Source: Phocoena phocoena (lineage: Eukaryota; Chordata; Mammalia; Artiodactyla; Phocoenidae). From it: 64,000 bases of DNA. Every line of letters begins with the position of its first letter. Position 1 is the stretch's first letter. The stretch is taken from the NCBI RefSeq assembly GCF_963924675.1, contig NC_089224.1, positions 67,751,464-67,815,463 of the forward strand, read 5' to 3'. The notes under the pieces are model-generated. The model ran no database searches, was not told where the DNA came from, and was given only the letters and a program-made list of their open reading frames with translations. Shown here piece by piece: positions 35,346 to 47,359 of the stretch. A program made the position numbers and the translations under genes.

Positions 35346-35929
35346 CTTCCTAATTCATCAAGCACATACATTGGGGGTCTACTGTGAGCTGAGCTCTGAA
35401 CCAGACATTTTGAGAAGCCTCGTAACAACTGAAGACAAGTTTCTGCACTCAGTCTCTATATAACTCAGTGGCAAGGGTGCATTCCCTTCTCTTGGGCCCT
35501 CTTTCTCATACACATAAATATCCAGTTTAAGCCTCCTGAATGTCCAGTGGTAGAAACTCAGCTTTTAGTGCTGACTTCCCTGGGGACTTTAGACAAGTTA
35601 TTCTGGCTCTTGGCCCTACCACCTCCCCACGTGGAAGGGGAAGCTCATTCTTAGCACTCATACCCACAGACTCACAGAGAAACTTTCCATGGTAGGTGGT
35701 ATTAAGTAAAAATGTTTACCTCCCTCCATAGCCTCTGGTCCATTATTATATGTGACCCTGTGAATCCTTTTCCTCAAAAACTCCCTAATAGGGAAATCTG
35801 CAAAAGGCAACCAAGAGGACAGGAGGGAAATGTGTCTTGGCTGTTGTGGCCCAATGGAGGACAAGCCCTGTCTGTGCATTACCTAGAGAGCCAAGCTCTG
35901 TCCCTCGAGGCAATAAACCTCCTTCCTGG
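35346..35929. other. Unassigned sequence
   Basis: No gene or repeat family recognised. Overlapping short frames on both strands at 35658-36023 have no recognisable domain. Confidence 0.45.
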
Positions 35930-36135
35930 AAGGCAGAAAGCACTAGGTTTGAATCCAGCAGATCTGGCTTTTAAAAAGGGCTTGGTTTTTCTCATCAGTA
36001 ACCTGGGCATAATAATTATATAGACTTCATAGTGTTATATAAACATTAACTGAGAGCATGAATGTAAAATACTCAGTATAATACTGGGTGCCCCTAATGC
36101 TCATAAATGTTCGCTAAAATTATTATGATTAAGTG
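35930..36135 (+). repeat. MIR SINE
   Basis: 'ctaggtttgaatccagcagatctggc', 'tctcatcagtaacctgggcataataa', 'taatgctcataaatgttcgc' match MIR. Confidence 0.75.
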
Positions 36136-36364
36136 TAGCTTCTTATTATTAAGGATATCTTTCCAGTCTTTGAGAAGTTCTGCCTATAACTTTCTTAAAA
36201 CATGTGCCCTTAAGTAAATTTCAAACTTGCTGTTTCAGGACTTGTTTCACTATATTGCTACTTTTTAATTTATCCAAAAAAATATTCCGTGATCCTTTAT
36301 GTCATTTTTACCTGATAGGAATTTTTCTGTCTTTCCTTTACATGTCAGTTTTTTGTTTGTTTGG

Positions 36365-36432
36365 TTGGTTTTTTTGCAGTATGCGGGCCTCTCACTGTCG
36401 TGGCCTCTCCCGTTGCAGAGAGGCTCAGCGAC
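36365..36432 (-). mobile_element. CHR-2-like SINE fragment with deletion
   Basis: Only the 3' part of the SINE remains (tttttttgcagtatgcgggcctctcac...cccgttgc), joined to a short 'aggctcagcgacc' piece. About 30 bp between them and the whole tRNA-related half are missing. Confidence 0.85.
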
Positions 36433-36559
36433 CTCTAGCAACCAGGGTGGCTTCTGGCACATTGTATCTGGTCCATCAATAAATGCATGTTCAACACAAT
36501 TGAAGTCAAGGGCAGAAAGACGTTCAAATAAGAGGAAATAATCAACTCTATGAACTACT

Positions 36560-37310
36560 TCCAAGAAGCCAACTCAAGACATTATACTTACAAACATCAG
36601 TTGGCACATTCTTGGCAAGAGAACTTAGTGGACTAAGAGGGGCAGCAACCAAACCACCATGGAAGTGGATTGAGACAGTAGCAAAAGGAAAAGTAGATCT
36701 CTCCTTCAAGAAGTTTGACAGTGAAGCATTATGTTACCTCATGTAATAGATGGTCAGGAAAGGATTTTCACCATAATGGCTCTTCACTTAGCAATAAAGT
36801 TTTCAAAAATGAATTGAAGTTGTTGAGGGAGGAGTAGACGTAGTGGAAATGAAAGGATCAAGGGGGATTTTTTTTTTTAAGTTAGAAGATAGTTAAGCAT
36901 AATTACATACCAAAAGGAAACAAAAACACATAGGAGAGAATAAAGACACAGGAGCCAGAGGCACCTATGATAAAGTGATATTCTGAGAAAGTAAAAGGAA
37001 AGGAGGTCCAGAACACGGATGGATGAATTAAAGTAGAAGAAAGGCCGTTGTACTCACAGAAACTAAGGGGAATAGAGAGAATAAAGGCTTCAGATTCAGA
37101 TCTGTGGGTCAGGAGAAAGACAGGGAGAAGCTCAGGGAGGAATGCCTACTGACCTCTTTTTCCCTGATTAAATGCTGGAAGGTATCATCTGCTGAGAGTT
37201 TGGGTGCTGCTGAGGAAGGCTGGATACTGGTGAAGGTTTGGGTAGTTATTGTGGACAAGCCAGAGGCTGCTAATTGGAAATGTGCAGAAACATTACTGGA
37301 CATTTGTATG
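36560..37310 (+). repeat. Possible later part of the old LINE-like repeat
   Basis: A/G-rich DNA with 'agtggattgagacagtagc' and 'gaaggtatcatctgctgagagt' resembles the downstream part of the repeat seen at 30995-32900, in the same orientation. Low similarity, so tentative. Confidence 0.35.
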
Positions 37311-37659
37311 TAAAAGATACTGCCGGCTTGAAGCTGCTAACAGCTGACTACTACCTATGGGCTCCTGTTGCTGGAGTTCTTCATGTTTTCACAGCATCTA
37401 TATGAATAAAAGAGTTGATTTTGGGGGATGGGGGGAATGAGGAAGAATCTTCTGTGTGTAACTGGTTTATAATAATTATGTATATGAGGGAAAGAACACA
37501 TTTTTTTCACATATTTTTTACCCATGTTCTATAACCTAAATAAAAATACATGACAGATTATCTTTTTAAAATCCAAGTATCCAAATATCCAAGTACTTAC
37601 CACCTATATTGAACAAAAGTTATTTTTGCCATATTTTCACCATTTGTTTTAAGAAATAA

Positions 37660-38012
37660 ACACGACGTGGTGGTTACCAGGGGCTGGGGAGTGGGGGAAA
37701 TGGGGAGATACTGATCAAAGGGTAAAAACTTCCAGTTATAAGATTAACAAGTTCTGGGGATCTAATATACAGCATGGTGATTATAGCTAATAATACTGTA
37801 TTATACACTTGAAACTTGCTTAGAGAATAGATCTTAAATGGTTCCACCACAAAAAAAAAGGTAATTATATGATAGGATGCAGGTGTTAGCTAATGCTAAG
37901 GTGGTAATCATTTTGCAAAATATAAGTCAAATCAACATACACATGTACACCTTAAACTTACACAGTTATATGTCAACTATATCTCAATAAAGCTAAAAAC
38001 GAAAGTAAGAAA
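37660..38012 (+). mobile_element. Old LINE-1 (L1M-type) 3' end
   Basis: 'gtggttaccaggggctgggg', 'catggtgattatagctaata', 'acacttgaaacttgcttagag', 'tatgtcaactatatctcaataaagc' are typical. Confidence 0.88.
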
Positions 38013-38377
38013 TATGACAGATATCATTGAAGACTCTTGTTACCTCTCACTTCCTCTCTCCCCAGAAATCACCAGATTCTTTGACTACCCTCCATGTTTT
38101 CATAATTTATCACCATGGCACGTTATGTATAAGTAATATTGATATTTACTTGATACCACGGTTTCTGGTAAAAAAAACATATGGAATACATATGGCACTG
38201 TTTTGAATGTTTTGTTTAAATAAGTGTCATCTTACTGTACATATTCACCAATTTGCTTTTTTCACTTTACTTTTTGTTTTTGAGATTTACCATGTTAATA
38301 CATGTAACTGGAAAATCAGATTCAGCATTACAGTTTTAAGTTAATGTTAGAAGCACTAATTTATCTTACTTGAAAAT
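38013..38377. other. Unassigned sequence, perhaps old LINE-1 antisense
   Basis: 'catattcaccaatttgcttttttcac' (38239-38265) hints at an antisense L1M piece. Nothing else recognised. Confidence 0.4.
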
Positions 38378-38387
38378 AATCTTTTTG

Positions 38388-38584
38388 GGCTTCCCTGGTG
38401 GCGCAGTGGTTGAGAGTCCGCCTGCCGATGCAGGGGACACGGGTTTGTGCCCCAGTCTGGGAAGATCCCACATGCCGCGGAGCGGCTAGGCCCGTGAACC
38501 ATGGCCGCTGAGCCTGCACGTCCGGAGCCTGTGCTCCGCAACGGGAGAGGCCACAACAGTGAGAGGCCTGCGTACCGCAAAAAA
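38388..38584 (+). mobile_element. CHR-2-like SINE
   Basis: Full-length young copy (ggcttccctggtggcgcag to gcctgcgtaccgc plus A tail) with the 10-bp duplication aatctttttg at 38378-38387 and 38585-38594. Confidence 0.96.
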
Positions 38585-38594
38585 AATCTTTTTG

Positions 38595-39189
38595 CAGGGA
38601 GGAAGGTTTTAATTACACTTTCCTAATTTAACTGAGCAGTTTTTATATACTGGTTGTATTAATTAAAACAAGAACAGAACGACTAACATAGTTTATTTCT
38701 TTCAGTAATAAACGTAATTCTCTATTACAAATATTTGAACAAATATAGTTTCTTAAACAGACATTGTCTCGTTTACAAGTCAACAGTCTTTGGACAATAA
38801 CTATTAAATAAACTTTTGCATATTATAGGAAAGTTCTTTGCCCTTTTAAGTAAACAGACTTATGTAGAGACAATTCTATGATAACAAAATACAAAAAAAG
38901 TGTAGATTAATTTTAAAATATGATTACTGGAATGTAAATATTATTCAGCCTTCTGTGTTATCATTCTAATCTTCACAAAGAATAATGGCTAACCCAGTGC
39001 TTTGGATTCTCAAAATCACTTACGTCAATACATTTCATTGAAGTTTCTTATTTATCACTGAAACATTATAGTTTCTACTGTAGTATTAACTGATGCTGAT
39101 TCAAGGTGTTTGGGGTTAATAATGTTGTATAATATAAAACATTAAAGAATCTGTAGGTAGAATTTATCTCTGCATAGTACCAATTAATT
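38595..39189. other. Unassigned AT-rich sequence
   Basis: No gene or repeat family recognised. Confidence 0.45.
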
Positions 39190-39990
39190 CTAATTCTTTG
39201 GAGTACTCCATTTTATGAAGATCCTACATTTTTATCACTCCCTAGTGAAAGAATTAGGTTATTTCCAGCTTTTCATTATCACAAGCAATGCTTCCAGAAC
39301 ATTTATGCACACACCTCTGTACACACATACATGCAAGAGTTCCTCTGGGTTCCTCGTAAGCAAAACTGCTGGGTCACAGAGAATGTGCATCTTTACTTTG
39401 ATATAACATGAGGATTATATCCTTACTAAATACAGTCAAATTGTTCTCTAAGGATTGTTATCAATGCACTCTCTCACCACCTGTGTGTGAGACTTCTGTC
39501 TTGTTTCTTCACTTTCCCCACTCACATTTAGAATTATGAGACTTTTAAGTTTTCACCAGATTATCTGTTGGGTATGAATCCATGTCTTAATTTTGTATTC
39601 CCCTGGTTAGTGGTGAGACTAAGCACTTTTCACACGCTTACTTGGGCATACTGCTTTACTTTTTTGTGAATTGCCTTCATATCCGTTGCAAATGTTCTCA
39701 GGTTTTGTCTTTTTGTTTTAGATGTTTGCAAAAGTTCTTAATATAGTCTGGACATAAACTCTTTTTCAGTTCTATGTGTTGCAAAGACTGTCTTTCTGTC
39801 TATGGGTTTAAGTTCTACCATTTAAACTTTTGCTTACCAATCTGTTTTTCCTCCTTATTCTCTTATGTTTTCTCCTAGCCTGCCTTCTGTTGTACTGTAA
39901 TTTTTTAACCTATGATTTTAAAGTTATACATAGTTTCTATTCTATTATCGGTCACCCTTAATTTTTTGACCTACAGAGTCAGCTACGATA
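39190..39990 (-). mobile_element. Old LINE-1 (L1M-type) ORF2 3' region, antisense
   Basis: Antisense order is clear: 'aaactgctgggtcacagaga', 'aaattgttctctaaggattg', 'cccctggttagtggtgagact', 'ttgtgaattgccttcatatcc', 'gttcttaatatagtctggac', 'ttcagttctatgtgttgcaaag'. Confidence 0.8.
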
Positions 39991-40004
39991 TTTTTCTAAT
40001 CAAG

Positions 40005-40198
40005 TCTGGAGGACTGGTTCTAAAAGTGTGGACTCCACACTATGCCAGCACCATAGGCATCCTCTGGTAATTATTAGAAATGCAAATTCTCAGGTCTCAC
40101 AGACCTAATGAATCAGAAACTCTGGGGATGGGACCTACAACCTGTGTGCACCAAGCGATTCTGATAGATGCCACAGTTTGAGAAACACTGGCCTAGAA
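40005..40198 (+). mobile_element. MER5-type hAT element
   Basis: 'aaaagtgtggactccacac', 'attagaaatgcaaattctcag', 'aatgaatcagaaactctgggg', 'agcgattctgatagatgcc', 'gtttgagaaacactgg' match MER5A well. Confidence 0.85.
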
Positions 40199-40318
40199 TT
40201 ATTTAACATCTCTATCCACCTCCTAAACAACCAAAGTCTTCTTTTTCTACCCAATGAAAAGACCTTGACTCCCACTTCTGCCTCCACCCTCTTTCTTGGT
40301 ATTCTTATCTAGAATTTT

Positions 40319-40363
40319 GAGGGGGGGGGGGAGGGAGAGAGAGAGTGTGTGTGTGTGTGTGTG
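40319..40363 (+). repeat. Compound microsatellite
   Basis: A G run of about 12, then (GA)n and (GT)n in succession. Confidence 0.95.
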
Positions 40364-40439
40364 AACAATGTCAATGGTTAATTAAAGATAACAGCACTTT
40401 AAGAATAACAGTTTCTCTTATTTTTTGCATCTTGATCCT

Positions 40440-41230
40440 TGCATATGTGTTCATGGTTCTTTCATTGAGGATCTTAAGTGGTAAATTTTTCTAATGTCTG
40501 AAACTGTCTTTATAAGGTCCTTATTTTTGAGTCATAGCTTAACTGGATTTAGAATTCAATGTTTGCAGTTATTTGCTATTAGCACCTTGAAAACATCTGC
40601 TGTAATTTGGCGTCTGTTGCAGATGAAGAGTCTGTTGTTCATCTATGGGTATTCATTAACAGGAATTCTGTTTTTCTGTCTTGTGGCTTTTAAGACCTTT
40701 CTCTTTATGCTTAGAGTTCTGCAGTATTACCATCTTGGATCTACATGTGAACTTATTTCTATTTTTCCTTTTCATTATTCTTTGTGCTCTTTAAAATGTG
40801 AAGATTTGTGAATTTCTTTAAACTCTGAAATGTCTTCACTCTCCTTTGAATATTTTTTTCACCATCCCTTTTTTCTTTTGAACTTCCTGTTGGATGTATG
40901 CTGACACCTCTCAATCTACATCTTCCAGGTCTCTTCCCTGCTTTTCCATATTTTTTCTCTTATTCTCTTTGTGCTGCATTCTTGTGGAATTGCTAATACA
41001 ACTGTCCAGAGCACTATATTTTCTTCAACTGTGTCGGCCTAGAATATATTGTGTCTCTTGTTCCACTGCCTACATTTGTCATGTACAAGATTTTTATTTC
41101 ATATGCATCTTTTTGTTTCATTTCTGCCTGTATGAAAGTTTTTCTTTCATTTACTACTCTGATGATCCTAAACACATGTATCTAAAGACTTTTTTATATT
41201 AATCTATTATTTTAATTGTACCTAAAATGA
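40440..41230 (-). mobile_element. Old LINE-1 (L1M/HAL1-type) ORF1 region, antisense
   Basis: 'ttttaagacctttctctttatgc', 'ttctgcagtattaccatcttgg', 'gaacttcctgttggatgtatgc', 'ctttgtgctgcattcttgtgg', 'ttttcttcaactgtgtcgg' follow the antisense order of an old ORF1 and its flank. The two plus-strand frames of about 100 codons here (40494-40811, 40894-41202) are antisense artefacts. Confidence 0.6.
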
Positions 41231-41849
41231 ATGTCTCAAATTGCTGGCTGTCCTTCTTCATATGTTTTAGAGTTTGTAGTTCAAGCTCATTTTGGTAAAA
41301 TGTCTATTTTTTCCTTCCTTTCCAGCCACTCCCAGGTATAGTGGCAAACAGCAACTGCTTCTCTTCCCCTGTGTCCCTGATGGTATTGCAGATATTAAAG
41401 ATTTGCCATTGTGTGGGGCTTGCCTCATTTTCAGGTTGTGAATGTGTACAAAGTATCTTTCTTTCCTGGGCACTAAGTTCACAGAAGTGACAGCCCTAAG
41501 GAGCTCTCCAGCCTCCTTTCTTAACCAGGAGAACCCCACTCAAGGTCCTAGTTTGAAGAAGCTTCTGCCTGCTTTCAGACATACCTCTCAGCATGGTCCA
41601 GCACTAACCCCCAATGATAGCTTCGTTGTTCTGTTGTGCTTCTGGTACAGGGAAATGTTATTCTTTTTTATTAGTATATCTATTACTTTCATTTTCTCTT
41701 TTTAAACTGCTATATGTTTCAATCAAAGGTGGAACTTCAAAAAGTAAATTTATAATGCCTCCTTGACACACAAGATCTGACAAGGAATCTGCTTTGTTAT
41801 CTTTTTAAGACCCAGTAAAGTATACAGAATGATGTGGACTTAAAGTCTC
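41231..41849. other. Unassigned sequence
   Basis: No gene recognised. Confidence 0.45.
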
Positions 41850-42960
41850 TGGTCCAGCGTGTAAAGAGTTTGAAAGTTGCCATACCATCCTAACAAGTAA
41901 AATGCTAAAGTAAAATAAAAATTGACAATTCTTCTTATATTTATCAGAGAAGTGAGGTCACAGGGCAAACCACTGCCCCCAAACTGGAGAGACAGACAGG
42001 TAGATACAAAGAAATCACAACTTAACCAGAGCAAAAACCCCACAGGAACCAATACCAGGGTAGGAAAACCTAAGCTGTAATTGAAAAATTGCTGGAGGCT
42101 CAGTCTGGACAAGTCTGAGAGTTAAACCTCCAAGGGCACCCAGTCATCAGGAGGGCCTAACACTTCTGTGAGTTCTACCTACCAGGTTCTCACAGTGAAT
42201 ACTGGAGAAAAATTCTCTCATGCTTCCAGGGAGGGGAAAGGGAGCCATTCTGAAATACTCTGTTCTTTTCTTAACAAGGCTGCCCTCAAGAGAAACTATT
42301 TGACCAGAGCCTAACAAATTGGGAGAAGGGAAATATCCAACTCCAGCCTACTCTGGCTGTCCTGTCCCACCTATGGGGTAGAGTTGGGGAACTGAGAAGC
42401 ACTTGTGAAGTTCACAGTCCAGAGGCACAAGCTCACTAAAAGACTGAGACTTGGGCTTCACTGGTGGTGCAGTAGTTGAGAGTCCGCCTGCCGATGCGGG
42501 GGACACAGGTTCGTGCCCCGGTCTGGGAAGATCCCACATGCCGCGGAGCGGCTGGGCCCGTGAGCCATGGCTGCTGAGCCTGCGCATCCGGAGCCTGTGC
42601 TCCGCAACAGGAGAGGCCACAACAGTGAGAGGCCCGCGTACCGCATTAAAAAAAAAAAAAATAGATGAGTAACATAAGCAGAGAGAGTTGATTCTAAGAA
42701 AGAATCAAAAATAAATGCTAGCAATCATAAACACTGTAACAGAAATGGAGAATGCCTCCAATAAGCTCATCAGTTGACTGGACATGGCTGAGGAAAAACA
42801 ATCTCTGAGCTTGAGCATATGTCAATAGGAACTTCAAAATCTGAAGCAAAGAGAATAAATACCAGAAAAAATAATAATAATATCCAAGGACTGCAGAACA
42901 ATTACAAAAAGTAACACAAGTGGAATGGGAATACCAGAAGCAGAATAATGTATAATAATC
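41850..42960 (+). mobile_element. Old LINE-1 5'UTR/ORF1 region, interrupted by a SINE
   Basis: 'caataggaacttcaaaatctg', 'atatccaaggactgcagaac' and 'ggaatgggaataccagaagcag' (42820-42946) follow the order of an old ORF1 5' part. The sequence before it (41850-42440) is tentatively its leader. A CHR-2 SINE splits it. Confidence 0.5.
42451..42657 (+). mobile_element. CHR-2-like SINE
   Basis: Full length, gggcttcactggtggtgcag to gcccgcgtaccgc plus A tail. The flanking duplication is not clear. Confidence 0.95.
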
Positions 42961-43620
42961 AAGTTTGCATTTATATGACCAATCAAATTTCATCTTCTAA
43001 GCAGTTCTCTAGGAAGATAAGACAAGTACTCTCACTGCAATTCTTTGTGAAATTTCTTCATAACTAAGTTATAAGCCATCCAAGAAAAGCATCCTTGAAG
43101 TCACATCTCATGCAGCAGGGACCAATATAGAAACCGTAAAGACCGTAAGTGTAAAGTAGTTTTCATAAGGTGTAAACAAGTGTCGGCAAACGCTCAGCAT
43201 ACACACCATGGCTGATCTAGGTAATTAATTACTGTACTCTTCCCCACTGTGCCTCGGCAGTACCTCATGACCATTCTCAATGCAATGCACTGGGCAGTCA
43301 CTTCCAATTTCCTGGAGTTAGCATGCAAAATGAATTCTGTTCACCAACATTTCTTAAGGTGTTTATGGGCAACTTCCTTCTATAAAACATTAATTGGTGA
43401 GAATAATAAGGTCAAATGAATTTTAAAATACTGAATCAAAATTATACAAGTTTTTTTTTCTCAGACTTAACACTATACATTATAAATTTCTATTTTCTGA
43501 ACTTCCTAAACCAGGAACAGCTCACAGAATTAGTGTTCCCTGAAACATACTTTGAGAAATAGGGCTCCAGGAATATTCATGGACATACTGTTTAGGGGAA
43601 GGTAGAAAAGTTTAGCGGTA
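42961..43620. other. Unassigned sequence
   Basis: No gene or repeat family recognised. Confidence 0.45.
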
Positions 43621-43621
43621 G

Positions 43622-43825
43622 AGAAGGGATCGGCAAATTTTCTCTGTAAAATGCCAGATAGTAAATATTTGGGACTTCGCAGGCCAGATGGTCTCTGTCA
43701 CAACCACTCACCTCTGCTGTAGTAGCAAAAAAGCAGCCATGCTCAACACTGACTGTAGCCATATTCCAATAAAACTTCATTTCGAAAAAGAGGCCTTTGG
43801 CTATAGTTTGCCAACCCCTACTATA
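43622..43825 (+). mobile_element. hAT-type nonautonomous DNA transposon
   Basis: 'gggatcggcaaattttctctg' to 'ctatagtttgccaacccct', with 'gatagtaaatatttgggac' and 'tattccaataaaacttcattt' inside. Same family as 13683-13912. Confidence 0.85.
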
Positions 43826-45640
43826 GAGGAAAATGAAGATGCTTTGCCACAAAACATTCCTTCATTCAACAAATACTAACTGAGTGCCTACCATGTGTGT
43901 TCTAGGTCCATAAATATTGTTGGATGCCATAGTGTTTAGGGCACAGAGACTACAGAGTCCTGGAACCTTCATAGCTTACATTTACATGTGGTTTTTCACT
44001 TGACTTTTTTTTTTTAATCAGTATTTTTAGTATCACCATTGCACAGAGGAGGACACTGAGAACTTCTTTTGGTGGCTGAGCCAGAGATGGCATCTAGGAA
44101 TGGTAGGTGCATAGGCATACCCTCAGTATGGCATTTCTAAGTCACTTATGCTTCCTGTGTCAACTTGACATTGCACCCAACTTATAGTGTAAGTCCTGAA
44201 CTACTGAACCACAATAAAAACATGAAATATTAATTAGCTTTTTCCTTAGGCAGTAGAAATCAATCCAACCCTGCAGTGTTTTATGTTCCAGGATAGGACA
44301 GATTCTTGAACTGCTCAAAGAAACTGATTGCATCTTTGAGCAATCCAACTCACTACTCCTCTAACTGAATCCAAAACCTGGCCAGAAGCAAGGAAAGATA
44401 GAGGCACCCTCTGCTTTTTTCAATGTTTTGTTTTAAAATCCTGATAGAAAAGCTTTATTTAGATATGGCTAGCCTGCAAACTTTCCAAACAAAGGCTTCA
44501 CAGCTTGGTTCTTTTCCAGGTTCTGTTGACTCCTGTAAATCAAGTTAACTTCAGGCGTGTTTGGGCTTTGTTCAAATCACCAGCAGCCTCCACGTCCATG
44601 CCTGTTTCCCATGCCAGCTGTTTGGACTACAGCATTCAAATATCTGCTTCCCCCCGTTACAGTCTGCCCTTCCTAAGAAAAGAGAACCCAAGAATATTCA
44701 AGCATTTAGCATCTGACAACTACAGAAGCAAGGAAAAGGAAGCAGTTTATAGTGAAAAGAGAGTTTGGCGCCCATGATCACTTTCTCAAGCTCTGTTCCA
44801 CAATCTTTTCTAATTGTAACCTTAGAATAAATAAATGTAATAAATGCTAGCCTGTATTTGACAAAAGAAAACACTGATGTCCCCACAGCACTGTATATCA
44901 AGTTGCTGATGTGAAACAACTAGCATTATGTCCAGACATAGGACTCCAAATTTAAAAAGAGCTATGCTCCTTGAAATTCCTTAGGTTTGGCTGCCCTGCT
45001 GGCCACAGACCCAGCCACTGGAATGTTTAATAGAGCAAATGTTGCTCTCTGCCTAAGCCATTTGTTTCTCTTCCTAGGCTCCCTATGGAAATTTTCCTAT
45101 GAAACAGATTTGAGAGACAGGATGAACAAAGAACCTCCTTTTGAACAATTGACTCCCACTCCCCCACCCCCAGTCACACCAGATGAAAGCAAAAAATGTT
45201 CTCAGATTGCACAAGTGAAATTTGGGCCTTACAGGACTTATAAAAGCTAGAAAAAGTGGGGGCCACTCTTCACTGGGTTCAAATGTCTGATCTACATGAA
45301 AGCAAATTTCTGGGATTCCCTTTCAGCTGGCATCATTCAGTATAGCTGGTTCCCAAATAAATGTACTGCTACTACATCTGCTTACAGGGATTGTCACCAC
45401 TCATAAACATCTGTAGATTTAACTCACACCAGAGCTCTGAAGAGTGGGAAATCAGGCATTAATTATTTCCATAAAACAAACCTACCTTGACCCAACAAGG
45501 GACAAAAACAAAGCAAAGCAAAACGAAATGACAAGAGACAGGTGTGACTAATGGAAGGCAGAATACAGAGACAAGGGAGAGGGTTTGTTCTTGGAAATGT
45601 GTAATAGACAGTAAATGCCTGACCAGCTTTTAGAACCATG
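43826..45640. other. Unassigned sequence with old fragments
   Basis: About 1.8 kb. 43855-43900 (cattcaacaaatactaactgag) and 44020-44100 (ccattgcacagaggaggac) are old-repeat/MIR-like remnants. No gene recognised. The 90-codon frame at 44505-44777 has no recognisable domain. Confidence 0.45.
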
Positions 45641-45981
45641 CCTTCTTTTAAAGCCACTGAACAAGGAGACCATTAGGCCAAGATGGTTCTAATGCTCTGG
45701 TGACCTATAGAAGCAAACCAAATCTAAGCCTATATTTGCCTCAAGGTTACAAAATCAAAATGCTAAGGACAACCAATCACAAATGGCCAACTAGGCTTTA
45801 AGCTATAGCCAATCAGTAATTTCCTTACTTTGCTTCCACGTTTTCTCTATGAAAGCCTCTCCCAGTTCCTGTCAGTGGAGCACTTCTAACCACTTCTGGT
45901 TTGGCACTGCTTGATTTAAATAATTATTTGCTCAAATAAACTCTTAAAATTTTTAATATGCCTCAGTTTATCTTATAACAG
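45641..45981 (+). mobile_element. ERV LTR preceding a primer-binding site
   Basis: 'ggccaagatggttctaatgc', 'aaggacaaccaatcacaaatgg', a tctatgaaa promoter-like stretch, then the polyadenylation part 'gctcaaataaactcttaaaa' and the end 'tttatcttataaca'. Left end approximate. Confidence 0.75.
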
Positions 45982-45983
45982 TT

Positions 45984-46003
45984 CTGATGTCAGAAGAGGG
46001 GAC
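45984..46003 (+). promoter_or_regulatory. Retroviral primer-binding site, tRNA-Leu type
   Basis: tctgatgtcagaagaggg, directly after the LTR, is close to the complement of the tRNA-Leu 3' end (tggtgtcagaagtggg), with two or three mismatches. It is where reverse transcription would have started. Confidence 0.6.
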
Positions 46004-46369
46004 TAAAGGAGCTCCCCCACCCCACAGTGTCTAGGGAGCAATGGGCAATGAGGCGGAGATACCTGCTGAGTCCCTTCAGCTTGCTGCTTTCTCGCTGCCT
46101 CTGGAGGTGGTGGGTAAGTCCCTTTCGGATCCTAACATCACGCTTTTTGCATTATGAGCTTTCGAACTTTATTTGACCGCTTCCTTTTCTGAACTGGGTC
46201 TGACTGAGAAATCAGGCTGAATCTGGGGTCAGACTGAAACCTAGCAGGACTCTGCAGGGCCCTCCCAAGGACAAGTCCCTCCATGTCCCCAGCTTCTTAT
46301 TTGGCCTTCCCAAGAAGCAAGGGAACACAGAAACAAAGGAAAAGGAGTCGAGCAAGAAAAGTAATGATA
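46004..46369 (+). pseudogene. ERV untranslated leader remnant
   Basis: Sequence following the primer-binding site with no coding frame of note. No gag or pol wording was recognised, so this is only the leader of an otherwise deleted provirus. Confidence 0.45.
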
Positions 46370-46842
46370 GCTTAAACAACAGTTCAGCAATAAAACAGAG
46401 TCACAGGACTCCTAGTTCATCCTCAAGGAATATACATGACCGTCTGACCCGTATCTTTGAGTAGTTCTGCAGAAACTAAGATCTCCATCCAGGTGGAGGA
46501 TGGTGACTACATGCTGACCACAAGCACGTAGACCCCGGACTAGTTGGAACCAGAAGGTTGATGATTAAGATTCCTGAAACATCACCTGTTACCTCACCAA
46601 CAAGCAACCAGAAGAATGTCCATGAGCTGATCACACACCCTGCAACCCTTACCCCTAATGTTATCTTTAAAAACCCTTGCCTGAAAGTCATCAGGGAGTT
46701 CGGGTCTTTTGAGCATGAGATGCCCATTCCCCTTGCTTGGCAACCTGCAATAAATGCTGTACCTTCCTTCACTATAACCCAGTTGTCAGTAGATTGACTT
46801 TGTTGCACATCCAATGAGTAGACCCAAGTTCAGTTCAGTAAC
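46370..46842 (+). mobile_element. Class I-type ERV solo LTR
   Basis: 'gactcctagttcatcctcaagg', 'agttctgcagaaactaagatc', 'tttaaaaacccttgcctgaaag', 'tttgagcatgagatgccc', 'gcaataaatgctgtacc', ending '..ttcagttcagtaac'. Resembles the MER34-like group. Its start is approximate and it lies in, or next to, the ERV leader at 46004. Confidence 0.65.
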
Positions 46843-46863
46843 GGAAGTGGCTCTTGGTCTTGG

Positions 46864-47359
46864 TGTTAGGGGAAACATTGACTGAAACTGCCCACCCTGG
46901 CCAGGCAAAGACAGTAACAATTTGCATGAGTTATTTTACGACAGGAGCTCCTGGAAGTAACAGAGAACTAACAAGCCACCACCAACCAGAAGAGTACAGG
47001 AAAGGTCAAAAAGAGAGAGAAAACGCCAGTCCACATGTCCTAGCAACCACCCAGAATCCTCCTCACTGGAATCCATCTTGGCTGAGTGGTTGCACGCACC
47101 ACCAGAAAGGACCCTGAGTCAGAATGATTGGCCAGAGACAACCCGAAAACTAATCCCATCACCATAAAACCCGAGACTGCAAGCCATGTGGCAGAGCAGT
47201 CCTCCTGGGTTCCCTTACCCTCGTGCTCTCCACCTGGGCGCCCCTTCCCAATAAAGTCTCTTGCTTTGTCAGTACGTGTGTCTCCTCAGACAATTCATTC
47301 TGAATGTTAGACAAGAGCCCACTCTCGGGCCCTGGAAGGGATCCCCCTTCCTCCAACAT
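46864..47359 (+). mobile_element. ERV LTR, copy A
   Basis: Starts tgttaggggaaacattgac and ends cccccttcctccaaca (TG...CA). It carries the polyadenylation part 'cccaataaagtctcttgc' and 'tcagtacgtgtgtctcctcag'. Clearly the same family as 48554-49063. No target duplication was seen around it. Confidence 0.8.

Noticed and set aside
40494..41202. Two hydrophobic open frames of about 100 codons that look like membrane proteins
   Set aside because: T-rich antisense of an old LINE-1; hydrophobicity follows from base composition.
45984..46003. Splice donor or promoter of a host gene next to the LTR
   Set aside because: Position and similarity to the tRNA-Leu 3' end fit a retroviral primer-binding site better, and no host exon follows.
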